Source: JBARCX01 sp049794535 (GTDB lineage: Bacteria; Pseudomonadota; Gammaproteobacteria; Xanthomonadales; Rhodanobacteraceae). Taken from it: DNA of 44,609 nt. The stretch is taken from the NCBI GenBank assembly GCA_049794535.1, contig JBARCX010000056.1:1-44609 (forward strand), in the 5' to 3' direction. Shown piece after piece: positions 33,598 through 42,820 of the stretch. Each line of letters opens with the position of its first letter. The first letter of the stretch is position 1. The notes beneath the pieces were generated by a model. The model made no database searches and was not told the origin of the DNA. It saw nothing but the letters and a program-made list of their open reading frames with translations. Made by a program: the position numbers and the translations under genes.

Positions 33598-34035
33598 ATG
33601 TTCAAGCACTTGCTATTGCCCATCGATGGTTCTGCCCTGTCTCTACGCACGGTCGATACGGGCATCGCCCTGGCCGCCCGACTCGATGCCCGTGTCTTTG
33701 CTTTCCACGTGCTTCCGCCCTTCCCCGCGGTAACTTATTTCGCAGAAGTCCTTCTTGCACCGCAAGACGTCTACACCAAAGAATCCGTTGCCAGTGCAGA
33801 ACGTTACCTGGCCGAAGTTCATCTGCGGGCAAACGCCGCAGGTGTCGTTTCCGACGGGGGCTATGCGTTCGATCACCGCCCATACACCGCGATCATTGGT
33901 GCTGCAAAAAAGCATCAATGCGACCTGATCGTTATGGGATCCAGCGGCTGGCATAGCCTTGAGCGGCTATTGCTTGGCAGCGAAACGCATAAGGTGATCA
34001 TCAACTGCGATGTTCCGGTGCTGGTTTGCCACTAA
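33598..34035 (+). CDS. Universal stress protein (UspA family)
   Basis: 145 residues with GGGAGG upstream. Single Usp domain: KHLLLPIDGSALS at the N-terminus and the ATP-binding pattern G-x2-G-x9-G-S in GSSGWHSLERLLLGSETHKV, ending CDVPVLVCH. It is therefore of the ATP-binding type. Members help cells survive starvation, oxidants or low oxygen by mechanisms that are mostly unclear. It stands alone, between a divergent SnoaL-like gene and the long leader of the pilus operon. Confidence 0.93.
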   Translation: MFKHLLLPIDGSALSLRTVDTGIALAARLDARVFAFHVLPPFPAVTYFAEVLLAPQDVYTKESVASAERYLAEVHLRANAAGVVSDGGYAFDHRPYTAIIGAAKKHQCDLIVMGSSGWHSLERLLLGSETHKVIINCDVPVLVCH

Positions 34036-34524
34036 GAGATGCTGACAAACCTTAACGAGTAACGATGCGGATCGTATAAAGCAAAATGGGTATCGAGTCC
34101 TAGCTTGGATAAGTCCTCCGTAACAGCTTCACTCTGGTAGCGCATACATCCATAAGAAATGTCGCTGCGATAGCAATATCGCTCAATATGGATCGATTAA
34201 AATCGGCCCATTGCTATGCGAAATGCCCTGAATTGGAAAATTCATATCTAAAATCATCAATAAAATAACTTTTCACGCGTAATTCACATAAATCAACGTA
34301 GGTTTTACACGACCTCATCGGCGTCAAAAATCTGCGAATACCGATGCATCAGGGGACTTAAACACGTCGCGTGGCACATTGCATAAGCATGTTCACGTTG
34401 TCCGTGGCGAGAATAGATAACTCATCACCTTGATGGAAAAACGGCTCCGACCATGGGTGCAATGGTGGACGTCGCGTGCGGATAGCTACTGCGGAGCTTT
34501 AAAACCCGTTAGGAGTGTCTTCCC
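34036..34524. other. AT-rich region upstream of the pilus operon, no gene seen
   Basis: 489 bp with lower GC than the flanks, especially 34180-34340. No believable reading frame was found on either strand. It should hold the pilus promoter. No standard boxes stood out; a sigma-54-like pair at 34372-34384 has the wrong spacing. Confidence 0.5.
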
Positions 34525-35061
34525 ATGTCTTTCAAAAGAAAATTGCTTGCTACGACGCTCCTAAGCATGAGCTGGCTTACTTTCCCAGCCATGGCCGCCG
34601 ACCCTGCTACCGCCACTTTCCAGGTGCTGATGGTTATTCAGAAAGCATGCACCGTCACGGCGGGTGCAGCATCCAACATCAACCTGGGTACAGTGGATGC
34701 TTCCGCTGTGAATACGACAGGTAGCAATACCATCAGTGTGGATTGTTCGAAAACCACACCGTACTTCGTCGGCCTAGCACCCTCTGCAGCCAATGGTGGC
34801 AATACCACCGGTGGCGGCAACATGATTTCGACGACAGCACCGACCGTAAATACCGACAAAGTTCCGTATCAGCTGTCTTCTACGCCGGGCCCTAGCGGAA
34901 CACCTTGGGGTAATACGGCCACCACCACCGCTGTTGGCAACGGCGTCGCTGGGACGGGTTCAGGCGCCGCACAATCCTTGACCGTCTACGCCACTGCGGC
35001 CAGTGCCGATTTCACACCCGATAGCTACGCCGATACCGTCACCGTCAATGTGAACTTCTGA
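34525..35061 (+). CDS. Spore coat U-domain pilin, major subunit
   Basis: 178 residues with TTAGGAG upstream and a signal peptide cut near AMAADP. The SCPU domain (about 28-178) has QKACTVTAG, the first cysteine of the pilin disulfide, then SVDCSKTTPYFVGL with the second, and a last strand ADTVTVNVNF. These proteins are subunits of archaic (Csu-like) chaperone-usher pili. First gene of a four-gene operon; the ribosome binding site and position suggest it is the major rod pilin. Its C-terminal two thirds closely matches the second domain of the last gene of the operon. Confidence 0.9.
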   Translation: MSFKRKLLATTLLSMSWLTFPAMAADPATATFQVLMVIQKACTVTAGAASNINLGTVDASAVNTTGSNTISVDCSKTTPYFVGLAPSAANGGNTTGGGNMISTTAPTVNTDKVPYQLSSTPGPSGTPWGNTATTTAVGNGVAGTGSGAAQSLTVYATAASADFTPDSYADTVTVNVNF

Positions 35062-35067
35062 TAGCCC

Positions 35068-35820
35068 ATGGAAGCTCTACGCATGCGACGTGCAGGATGC
35101 AGCGGCCTCTGGGCCTTGCTCATGTCATTCGGAGGGGTGGTCTGTGCCAGCGGCTTGCAAGTAGCGCCTACCACACTCAGCTTGCAGGCTTCGCAAAACG
35201 CCGATGGTATTTGGCTCAGCAATATCGGTAATGACGTTGTGCATGCGCAGGTGCGTGTCTACCACTGGACACAGGATGGACAAGGCGACCAGCTTGTTCC
35301 GTCACGTGGCTTGATCATTAGTCCACCGATGCTTCAATTGATGAGCGGTGATCGCCAGCTGATTCGCATTATTCGAACCACTCCACCACCCATTGGAAAG
35401 GGTTCCGTCGAAGACGCTTACCGTCTGGCTATCGACGAACTGCCCATCGGCACACAGGGTAAACCCGGCCTGAAATTCGTACTGCATTACTCGGTTCCCA
35501 TTTTCATCGAACCGGCGGACTCAGCGTCTTTATCACCGCAACTCCAATGGAGCCTGCAGCCTGGAGACAAAGGCGTTGCTTTGCAGGTGAGCAATAACGG
35601 CAATGGCCATGCCCAGTTAGCTGGCGTGAGTTATATCGACGCAAGCGGGCATCGAACCGAAATAACCCAAGGGCTGCTCGGCTACGTTTTGCCGGGATCC
35701 ACCATGCGTTGGACGCTAAAGCCACCTGCAGCGGTGTTCACCGCGGGGGGTGTGCTTGAGACCATGATCAATGGCGAGAAGGTCACTCAAAGCCTATCGC
35801 TGGCTGATCATTCTCGTTGA
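35068..35820 (+). CDS. Periplasmic pilus chaperone (archaic CsuC type)
   Basis: 250 residues, starting 6 bp after the pilin stop. The signal peptide ends near VVCASG. PapD-like immunoglobulin domain: LQVAPTTLSLQASQNADGIWLSN, then SPPMLQLMSGDRQLIRII, the strand and basic residues that clamp the pilin C-terminus, and EDAYRLAIDELP. It folds pilins by donor-strand complementation and delivers them to the usher. Its last 50 bp overlap the usher gene in another frame. Confidence 0.9.
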   Translation: MEALRMRRAGCSGLWALLMSFGGVVCASGLQVAPTTLSLQASQNADGIWLSNIGNDVVHAQVRVYHWTQDGQGDQLVPSRGLIISPPMLQLMSGDRQLIRIIRTTPPPIGKGSVEDAYRLAIDELPIGTQGKPGLKFVLHYSVPIFIEPADSASLSPQLQWSLQPGDKGVALQVSNNGNGHAQLAGVSYIDASGHRTEITQGLLGYVLPGSTMRWTLKPPAAVFTAGGVLETMINGEKVTQSLSLADHSR

Positions 35821-38179
35821 AGCCACGCTTTGGCAAGGTCCACTTGCGCCAGGTGCCGACGCCTTCGACGCGGCGACGGCAAAAGATTCCACCGCCAACA
35901 CCGCATTGATCACTGACCGTAGCGACAGCGCATCTCGTCTGGGAGGCACCGATCTGTATCTCGATGTCACACTCAATGGTGCGCATGATGGCCTCGCACA
36001 TTTCGGATACCTCGATGGCGAGCTTTGGGCGAGCCTGGCCACGCTACGCCAGCTAGGCTTCGCATTGCCCTCTGGAACACCGGACCCAGCACGAATAAAT
36101 GGGCTTCCAGGTGTTCAATCAAGCTATGACGTCAGCCATCAAACGGCAACGATCAGCGCTCCGTTGCACATGCTCAAATTAGATACCACCGTATTGAATG
36201 CTCCAGAAAATAGCCGCCCTCGCGCAACAGCTTCACCGGGCATGCTGCTGAACTACGACCTCTACGGCGCTGAAGGTCAACACGATACGAGTAGCCTGAG
36301 CGCCTTCACCGAACTGCGCGCTTTCAATGATGAGGGTGTGCTCAGTTCAACCGCACTCTCACAAATGAGCCGCACCAGTGACGATACCTGGCAAGACCAT
36401 TCGGTGCGCCTGGATACCAGTTGGAGCACGTCATTCCCTGACAGCCTTTTAACCCTGCGCATTGGCGATACGTTGACCGACGCATTGTCATGGTCACGAT
36501 CTACCCGCATAGCGGGTATACAACTAGGCACTAATTTCGCGTTGCAACCGTATCTCGTCACGGCACCACTGCCCGCCTTCCTTGGCTCGGCAACACTGCC
36601 TTCGAACGTGGACCTCTATGTCGATGGTATTCGTCAGTACAGTGGCAAAGTGCCGGCGGGCCCATTCCAACTCAACACTATCCCCAACATCACCGGTGCC
36701 GGTAACGCACAGGTGGTGATGACCGATGCACAAGGTAAAACCACCACGCTCAATTTCTCGCTGTACGACGAACACCAGTTGCTGCAAAGCGGACTATCGG
36801 ACTGGTCCGCCGAGTTCGGCGTAGTGCGCGAAAACTACGGTATCGATTCATTCGACTACGGCCACGACATCATGGGCAGCGGCACCTGGCGCTATGGCGT
36901 AAGCAATAGCTTCACCGTCGAAGCGCATGCCGAAGCCACTGCCGGGCTGACCAATGCCGGTGCTGGCGGCGCCTGGCTGCTTGGCTCGGCTGGAGGCATC
37001 GTGTCGGCATCATTGGCGACAAGCGACAAAGCAGGCCAGACCGGAACCCTCTATGCACTGGGCTACAGCTGGCGCAATGAGCGCATCAACTTCAGCGTCA
37101 ATGGCATTCGCACGCGTGGCGACTATAGCGACGTGGCCACTTTTTACGGCGGACCACCACCTAGCATTAGCGCACAAGCTGTTCTTGGCTATAGCACCGA
37201 CCACGTTGGAAGCTTCGGCGTGAACTATGTGCATCTGCGCTATCCACAGCAGAGTGCCACACGCTACGCCGGTGCCTATTGGTTCAAATCGGTCGGACAG
37301 TCGCTCTCGCTGAATTTCAACGTAAACCAGAATCTGGATAATTCACACGACCGCAGCATTTTCCTGATCGCAACGCTGACCTTCGACAACAACATCACGG
37401 TAAGCAGTAGCGTGCAGCGCGATGGTGATCGCACCGGCATCGTGGTACAGGCCAGCCAGGCAACGCCAAGCCAGGGCGGCTTTGGCTGGCGTGCCGCAGC
37501 CAGCCAAGGCGATGACCAGAATGGCGGCCAAGGCGAACTGGATTACCTGGGGCGCTACGGACAAGTGCAGCTTGGCGTGAACGCCATCGGTCAGTCGCGT
37601 TACGGCTATGCCAACGCCACCGGCTCGTTGGTTTTGATGAGTGGCGATGTGTTTGCAGCACGCCAGATTAGTGATGGCTTTGCCGTGGTATCCACCGATG
37701 GCATGCCTGGTGTGCCAGTGAAGCTGGAGAACAACGTGATCGGCACAACCGACAGCAAAGGTCTGTTGTTGGTCACTCCGCTGAACTCATATCAAAAGAA
37801 CCAGCTCAGCATCGACCCTATGGATCTTCCATCAGATCTACGCATCGCTGCCGTCCAAACCGTGGCAACACCAAGCGACCGCGCCGGCACGCTGGTGCAT
37901 TTTGGCATCACTCCACTACACGCAGCACTGGTGACGCTACACGACGCCAATGGTCACCCACTTCCCGTGGGTAGCGTTGTCATGCTCAACGGGAAAAATG
38001 ACAACAACGCCATCGTTGGTTTCGACGGCGTGGTCTATCTGGATGCGTTGACTGAGCACAACACTGTCACGGTCAGCCTGCCAACATCGGTTTGCCAGGC
38101 GCGCTTCGATTATCACAAGAGTGGCGACAGCGTTCCCGCGATCGGACCTCTACTCTGCCAGCGCAGCGTCTCACCATGA
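35771..38179 (+). CDS. Outer membrane usher (archaic CsuD type)
   Basis: 802 residues. The start at 35771 lies 50 bp inside the chaperone gene, and the overlap encodes the signal peptide (WLIILVEATLW region), so it cannot be trimmed. The N-terminal domain (YLDVTLNGA, LWASLATLRQLGFALP) binds chaperone-pilin complexes; the beta-barrel (about 150-650) has FAL-PYLVTAPLPAFLGSATLPSNVDLYVDG, with the plug region in the middle; C-terminal domains close the protein (GMPGVPVKLENNVIGTTDSKGLLLV). It forms the pore through which pili are assembled. Its stop overlaps the tip gene start by 4 bp. Confidence 0.93.
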   Translation: MARRSLKAYRWLIILVEATLWQGPLAPGADAFDAATAKDSTANTALITDRSDSASRLGGTDLYLDVTLNGAHDGLAHFGYLDGELWASLATLRQLGFALPSGTPDPARINGLPGVQSSYDVSHQTATISAPLHMLKLDTTVLNAPENSRPRATASPGMLLNYDLYGAEGQHDTSSLSAFTELRAFNDEGVLSSTALSQMSRTSDDTWQDHSVRLDTSWSTSFPDSLLTLRIGDTLTDALSWSRSTRIAGIQLGTNFALQPYLVTAPLPAFLGSATLPSNVDLYVDGIRQYSGKVPAGPFQLNTIPNITGAGNAQVVMTDAQGKTTTLNFSLYDEHQLLQSGLSDWSAEFGVVRENYGIDSFDYGHDIMGSGTWRYGVSNSFTVEAHAEATAGLTNAGAGGAWLLGSAGGIVSASLATSDKAGQTGTLYALGYSWRNERINFSVNGIRTRGDYSDVATFYGGPPPSISAQAVLGYSTDHVGSFGVNYVHLRYPQQSATRYAGAYWFKSVGQSLSLNFNVNQNLDNSHDRSIFLIATLTFDNNITVSSSVQRDGDRTGIVVQASQATPSQGGFGWRAAASQGDDQNGGQGELDYLGRYGQVQLGVNAIGQSRYGYANATGSLVLMSGDVFAARQISDGFAVVSTDGMPGVPVKLENNVIGTTDSKGLLLVTPLNSYQKNQLSIDPMDLPSDLRIAAVQTVATPSDRAGTLVHFGITPLHAALVTLHDANGHPLPVGSVVMLNGKNDNNAIVGFDGVVYLDALTEHNTVTVSLPTSVCQARFDYHKSGDSVPAIGPLLCQRSVSP

Positions 38180-39213
38180 GCCACGGTCTTTGGCGTCCCC
38201 TTCTGCTTATCCTCATGCTGATGATCGGCACCGTTGGTCTGCCGCGATCAGCACACGCATCCTCGGCTGCCTGTGCCAACCCCACCATCAACAGTGTGCA
38301 GTTCGGTAACGTCAGCTTGCAGAGTGGCACCGTGGATGTCACTGGCTCGATCGCCTGGTCATGCACCAGCACAGGCATTCTCGGCATCCTGCTGTCGCCC
38401 GAAGCGAATATCACGATGTGCCTCAATCTCAATACCGGAACCGGCGGCACTCAGGCCAACCCACGCCTGCTCAGTAACGGCACGAATACAATGCAATACC
38501 AGCTGTATGCCGATGCTGCCTACAGTCAGATATGGGGCTCCACGACAACGCCGGCCACGCCCACGCCGATCACCATCATGGTGATGATCCCAGCGGGCAT
38601 TCTTTTCGCTACCACGGTAACGGGCACTACCCCGTTCTATGCACAGTTACCCAGTGGGCAAACGACAGCCGTACCAGGCACCTATAGCAGTACGCTCGCG
38701 GTATCGATCAATGGCTCGTACACCCTCAGCACCGGTGTAGCACCCAGCACGTGCACCAGCGGCCCGAATACCCTTAACACCGGCACGGCGTCATTCGTTG
38801 CATCCGCCGTTCTGCAAAAGGCGTGCATCGTCACTGCTAATAACGTCAATCTCGGTGCCGTGCCCTCTACCGCCATCAACACCACCGGCAGTAATACGAT
38901 CGGTGTTACATGCTCCAACACCACGCCTTATTACGTTGGCCTGGCACCTTCAAACGGCAGCACCACTGGTGCGGGGGTGATGAAGGGAACCATCAGCGGC
39001 AACACAGACACCGTGCCCTATCAGCTGAGCTCCACTCCCGGCCCAAGCGGTACGCCTTGGGGCAACACCGCCACCACAACAACCGTAGGCAACGGAGTGG
39101 CCGGTACCGGTAGTGGCCTGTCGCAGCCATTGACGGTATATGTCACTGCACCCGCTGCCAATTACACACCCGACAGCTACTCCGATACCGTGACTGTCAA
39201 CGTGAACTACTAA
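38176..39213 (+). CDS. Two-domain spore coat U protein, probable pilus tip adhesin
   Basis: 345 residues from an ATG overlapping the usher stop (ATGA). The signal peptide ends near SAHASS. The first SCPU-type domain (about 30-200) has its own sequence with Cys residues in ACANPT and SWSCTS-type positions; the second (about 205-345) repeats the major pilin, including QKACIVT, GVTCSNTTPYYVGLAPS and SYSDTVTVNVNY. This matches CsuE-like tip adhesins, where the N-terminal domain binds surfaces and the C-terminal pilin domain joins the rod. The ligand is unknown. Last gene of the operon. Confidence 0.9.
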   Translation: MSHGLWRPLLLILMLMIGTVGLPRSAHASSAACANPTINSVQFGNVSLQSGTVDVTGSIAWSCTSTGILGILLSPEANITMCLNLNTGTGGTQANPRLLSNGTNTMQYQLYADAAYSQIWGSTTTPATPTPITIMVMIPAGILFATTVTGTTPFYAQLPSGQTTAVPGTYSSTLAVSINGSYTLSTGVAPSTCTSGPNTLNTGTASFVASAVLQKACIVTANNVNLGAVPSTAINTTGSNTIGVTCSNTTPYYVGLAPSNGSTTGAGVMKGTISGNTDTVPYQLSSTPGPSGTPWGNTATTTTVGNGVAGTGSGLSQPLTVYVTAPAANYTPDSYSDTVTVNVNY

Positions 39214-39353
39214 GAGCCTGCACCATATCTCCACGTTGCCCCTGCATGGCTATCGGGCATTGATGCATGAGCATGACCGCCAATTTTACCGCACATACAA
39301 GCATCAACGGTTTGCGCTAGCCTGCCAGGCATGCTGTGTACGGGGATCTCGCC

Positions 39354-40028
39354 ATGATACGCAAGCTGGTTATTCAAACCCTTTCAGTCGTTTTTCTTGC
39401 CGTCTTGCTGTTCGTTCCTGCCGGGACGCTGGCATGGCTACAGGCATGGATCTTCCTGGCCCTTTTCATTGGTTGCAGCATAGTTATCGGCGTATGGCTG
39501 AAGAAGACGAATCCCGATCTTCTCGCGGAGAGAATGAAGCCCATCCTTAGCGCCGATCAGAAGCCGCGCGATCGCATGATCATCATCGCCATGCTGTTGT
39601 TCTTTTATGCGTGGTTTGTCTTCATGGCGCTGGATGCGCAACGGTTCGGTTGGTCGCATACGCCGCTGTGGGCACAGGCGCTCGGTGCGGTGCTGATCGT
39701 GGCTGCATTTTGCGGCTGGGCACAGGTGCTTCAGGCGAACAGTTTCGCTTCGGTCATGGTTCGGTTGCAGAAGGACCGCGGTCAAACCGTGATCAGCACC
39801 GGGCCTTACGCAGTAGTGCGCCACCCGATGTATTCCTACGCGCTGTTATTGATGGTCGGTGAGCCGCTGCTGCTCGGCTCGCTTTGGGGGCTGCTCGGCC
39901 TGGTCTTGTTTATACCCTTACTCGGACTTCGCGCGCTCGGCGAAGAGGCCATGCTCATGGAGGGTTTGGACGGCTACCGTGACTACGCCGCGAAGGTTCG
40001 CTTTCGTCTGCTGCCAGGTATCTGGTAA
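39354..40028 (+). CDS. Membrane methyltransferase-like protein (ICMT/PEMT type)
   Basis: 224 residues from ATG 39354 with GGGGA upstream. Five or so membrane helices, and the C-terminal motif STGPYAVVRHPMYSYALLL followed by ALGEEAMLMEGLDGYRDYAAKVRFRLLP, which binds S-adenosylmethionine in isoprenylcysteine carboxyl methyltransferase and phosphatidylethanolamine methyltransferase relatives. Bacterial members are mostly of unknown substrate; a lipid or isoprenoid acceptor is likely. A strong hairpin follows the stop. Confidence 0.88.
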   Translation: MIRKLVIQTLSVVFLAVLLFVPAGTLAWLQAWIFLALFIGCSIVIGVWLKKTNPDLLAERMKPILSADQKPRDRMIIIAMLLFFYAWFVFMALDAQRFGWSHTPLWAQALGAVLIVAAFCGWAQVLQANSFASVMVRLQKDRGQTVISTGPYAVVRHPMYSYALLLMVGEPLLLGSLWGLLGLVLFIPLLGLRALGEEAMLMEGLDGYRDYAAKVRFRLLPGIW

Positions 40029-40046
40029 CACATGCGTTCCTTCATT

Positions 40047-40084
40047 CCAGTGCCCCTTGGCAGCGATCTACCAAGGGGCACTGG
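40047..40084. terminator. Bidirectional terminator-like hairpin
   Basis: CCAGTGCCCCTTGG (40047-40060) pairs perfectly with CCAAGGGGCACTGG (40071-40084): 14-bp stem, 10-base loop, between two convergent genes. No T-run follows on either strand, so ending efficiency is uncertain. Confidence 0.55.
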
Positions 40085-40115
40085 GCCAAAGAAATGGCAT
40101 CAACGCATCAAGCCA

Positions 40116-42407
40116 TTACGGTGCGTTGACAAACTTCTTCCAGGCTGAGAACAGATTGTTGGCATTTACGGAGCCCAGGCCATTGGCGAAACTCCATCCG
40201 GGTTGTGCAGCAAAGGCTGCGGTGTTGCTGTTGTACTTCGTCGCACTCGTTGAAGTCAGGCCGACCAACGTGGGCCCAAAGGCTCCTTCGAAGTTCTGGA
40301 TCGTTCCGTAGAAGTAGCAATTCGGAGTGACTTGTGCGAACTCGGCAACCTGGATGCACTGAGTGGAATTGCCGCCACTGGTGATGTTGTGGAACACACA
40401 CTTGCCGGTTCCCGAGGTGCCGTTATTCGCATCGCATTGCGAAAGTGTGGGCGGCGTCGCGCCGGTGGAGTCGCCGTATTCACTCCTTGCCAATGCATAC
40501 AGCGTAGGTGCCGCGTTGCCCTGATTCGCCGATAGGCCAAGGTTCGACAAGCCCTGATCGATCAGCGCCTGGAGGCCCGCGAACATCGGCGAAGACAGCG
40601 ATGTGCCCGCCACCAGCTCCACCGGCGACGTGAAGTTAGTCGTGCATGGATAAGCACCTGTGCAGAGAATCACCCACGAATACCCACCATACGATCCACC
40701 GAACAGCGAGACATCCGGCAAGTCGCGCGATTGGTCTTTGGCTGCACCGCGAACCTGTCGCTGCCAGGCAGGTTTCATGTCGACCGATGAAGGACCACCA
40801 CTGCCGCTTTCCGACGTGACGTAGTAACCATCCGGGTCATAGATCAACGCGTTCTTGCAGAATTGCAGCGCGGTCAGATGAACCAGTTCCTGGGCCGCCA
40901 CCGTGTTGCCACACGATGTATTCCAGGTGATTTCTGGCACGTACGACTTCGCCGTACCGTAGAGCGAGTTAGGCGTGCTGTTGAAGTACTTCTTGGTGGT
41001 TCCATCGAGAACATCGGCTGTATCTGATCCACCCACGCCGGTGTCGTTAGCCGAGGTGGCTAATGAGTTGGCATCAATACCAGCATCGTTGATGACGAAA
41101 CCATTGAAGCTTGGATTGGAGCCGGAATCACCGGTGGAAACGAATACCGAGATACCTTCCACATCGGCCTGCGCCCACATCAGATCAATCGCCGTCTTGC
41201 TGGCGGTATCGGTAAAGCCCTCGCCATAGCCATAGCTTGCGCTAATGACGTTTGGCCGCGAGGTGCCGTTGATCAGATTGTTCGCCGCCGTAAACACGCC
41301 GCCGAAGAAGTTACTGCTACCCGAATCATTGCAGGTCGCAACCCAGATATTCGCACCCGGCGCCATCGCCGTAGACCACTCTGAATCCAGCACGGTCTCG
41401 ATGCTTTCTCCGCTGGGGTTGGCACCGCCCGGATCGGTGCAATTACCCGTATCTGGCGACAACAGTGGTTGAAACTGGCTAAACGTGCCGCCGTAGCCGC
41501 CCAAGTTGAACTGGCTGACAAAGTTGGGCCAGTCCGACGGATCCATGTCTTGATCTTCAACCACCGCAATGGTCATACCTGCACCGGTCACGCCGCTGCT
41601 ATACAGCGCGGTGGTGTTGTAGATCACATTCATGTCGTTCGGTACGAAGCCGCGCACCCCGCCACTGAAATTGACCATCGGATTCCCCGGAGAGCCCACC
41701 GTGGTCGTAGAAGATGGCTTGAGCTTGAAGTTATGCGCCGAGGCATTGAACTGCGCAACCTGCGGTGGCACGTGCAAGGGTTGTGGCCTGAAATCGTTGA
41801 GGCCCGCAACACCCACCACCACGCCACTCAGTGCCGACGGCACGCTGATATCACCAGCATTGGCAATATGGCTGACTTTATTCACGGTGTAATGGTTTTC
41901 CTGCGTGTGGAATGCCTGCCGGACTAGACCTGCGGTACCACTGAAGTCGACCTGCATCTTGCTTGGATACACACCGTTGACGGTGAAACCCTGCGCAACC
42001 AGCCACGATTTCACAGCCGCAATATCCGCGTCAGCGACACCAAAGGTTGCACCGAATTCCGTAGGCGTTACCCACTGATGGAATTTGGCAGAACCGGGGG
42101 CGTGCTGTGCTGCGCTCAATGACTCCAGTGCTGACGTACGCAATGCACTGCGCTGGAGAATCAGTTGCATATGGTTCATGGGCATCGAGTCGGGCACGCT
42201 GCTGGTTGGCTTCAATGCACCGATAAGCGACAGATGGGTATTGCTCAATGTCGACACCACGCGATTGTCGACAGTTTGGTTAACACGAGGCGCTTCGACC
42301 GTATTGAGGCCGGCGAGCGCGGGTGAAGCTTGGGCCAAGGCGATGGCTGGTAGCGTTGCGAGCGCCACCGCGATGGATACACCTAACATCACATGCTCAG
42401 TTTTCAC
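40116..42407 (-). CDS. S53-family serine-carboxyl peptidase (sedolisin/kumamolisin type)
   Basis: 763 residues with a signal peptide ending near IALAQA. The propeptide (about 35-210, Pro-kumamolisin, with FHQWVTPTEFGATFG) precedes the peptidase domain. Catalytic residues read clearly: Glu337 and Asp341 in GESIETVLD, Asp427 in STGDSG (oxyanion), and Ser603 in VAGTSLSSP. The C-terminus (GWSFANGLGSVNANNLF) is the region that binds calcium in relatives. An exported, self-processed endopeptidase, active at acid pH in characterised members. The nearest genes offer no specific partner. Confidence 0.93.
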   Translation of the reverse strand: MKTEHVMLGVSIAVALATLPAIALAQASPALAGLNTVEAPRVNQTVDNRVVSTLSNTHLSLIGALKPTSSVPDSMPMNHMQLILQRSALRTSALESLSAAQHAPGSAKFHQWVTPTEFGATFGVADADIAAVKSWLVAQGFTVNGVYPSKMQVDFSGTAGLVRQAFHTQENHYTVNKVSHIANAGDISVPSALSGVVVGVAGLNDFRPQPLHVPPQVAQFNASAHNFKLKPSSTTTVGSPGNPMVNFSGGVRGFVPNDMNVIYNTTALYSSGVTGAGMTIAVVEDQDMDPSDWPNFVSQFNLGGYGGTFSQFQPLLSPDTGNCTDPGGANPSGESIETVLDSEWSTAMAPGANIWVATCNDSGSSNFFGGVFTAANNLINGTSRPNVISASYGYGEGFTDTASKTAIDLMWAQADVEGISVFVSTGDSGSNPSFNGFVINDAGIDANSLATSANDTGVGGSDTADVLDGTTKKYFNSTPNSLYGTAKSYVPEITWNTSCGNTVAAQELVHLTALQFCKNALIYDPDGYYVTSESGSGGPSSVDMKPAWQRQVRGAAKDQSRDLPDVSLFGGSYGGYSWVILCTGAYPCTTNFTSPVELVAGTSLSSPMFAGLQALIDQGLSNLGLSANQGNAAPTLYALARSEYGDSTGATPPTLSQCDANNGTSGTGKCVFHNITSGGNSTQCIQVAEFAQVTPNCYFYGTIQNFEGAFGPTLVGLTSTSATKYNSNTAAFAAQPGWSFANGLGSVNANNLFSAWKKFVNAP

Positions 42408-42820
42408 GTTCTATCTCCCATTGGGCTAGATGAAAAAAACGAGGTCCCCTGTGATGTAGCTATTGCTTAATTAAATCGATCGTCGTGTCGCCACCTCCGC
42501 TGGTTACAGGACAAAAACCATAGAGCCATCGGATCGCCGTGCGCCCCCATACGCAGCTACAAGCCACGATCGCGTTGACTAAATAAACACGCACTTCCCC
42601 GCCGGCGAAATGCCGGGACACTGATCGTGCTACCGACTTCGCTCTCGGTCCAGTGCCTACGAAGATAGCGAGGCGAGATAGGTGTTACATCGTATTTACA
42701 AGATGTAACGATCTTGTATAGACGTCTTTATAGACGAGTGGCATGGCATGAGTGATGCGTGCTCTCGTCACTAAAAAAGAACGCTGGTTGTGCTTAAGAA
42801 CGGCAGCACACCACGTACTG
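42408..42820. other. Intergenic region upstream of the S53 peptidase, no gene seen
   Basis: 413 bp. Contains AT-rich start-proximal sequence and, at 42684-42736, interleaved repeats listed separately. Nothing else supportable. Confidence 0.5.
42684..42736. repeat. Nested inverted and direct repeats
   Basis: GTTACAT (42684-42690) pairs with ATGTAAC (42703-42709); TACAAGA (42697-42703) pairs with TCTTGTA (42712-42718); TATAGACG occurs twice (42717-42724 and 42729-42736). The first two are mutually exclusive as stems. Role may be a regulator site for the peptidase, or a switch-like or terminator structure after the upstream gene. Confidence 0.45.

Noticed and set aside
33366..33956. 196-residue frame before and across the UspA gene
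   Set aside because: Out of frame with the well supported UspA gene, Arg/Ser/His-rich and without family features.
34372..34384. TGGCACATTGCAT as a sigma-54 promoter for the pilus operon
   Set aside because: The GG and GC elements are too close by about two bases for a -24/-12 promoter.
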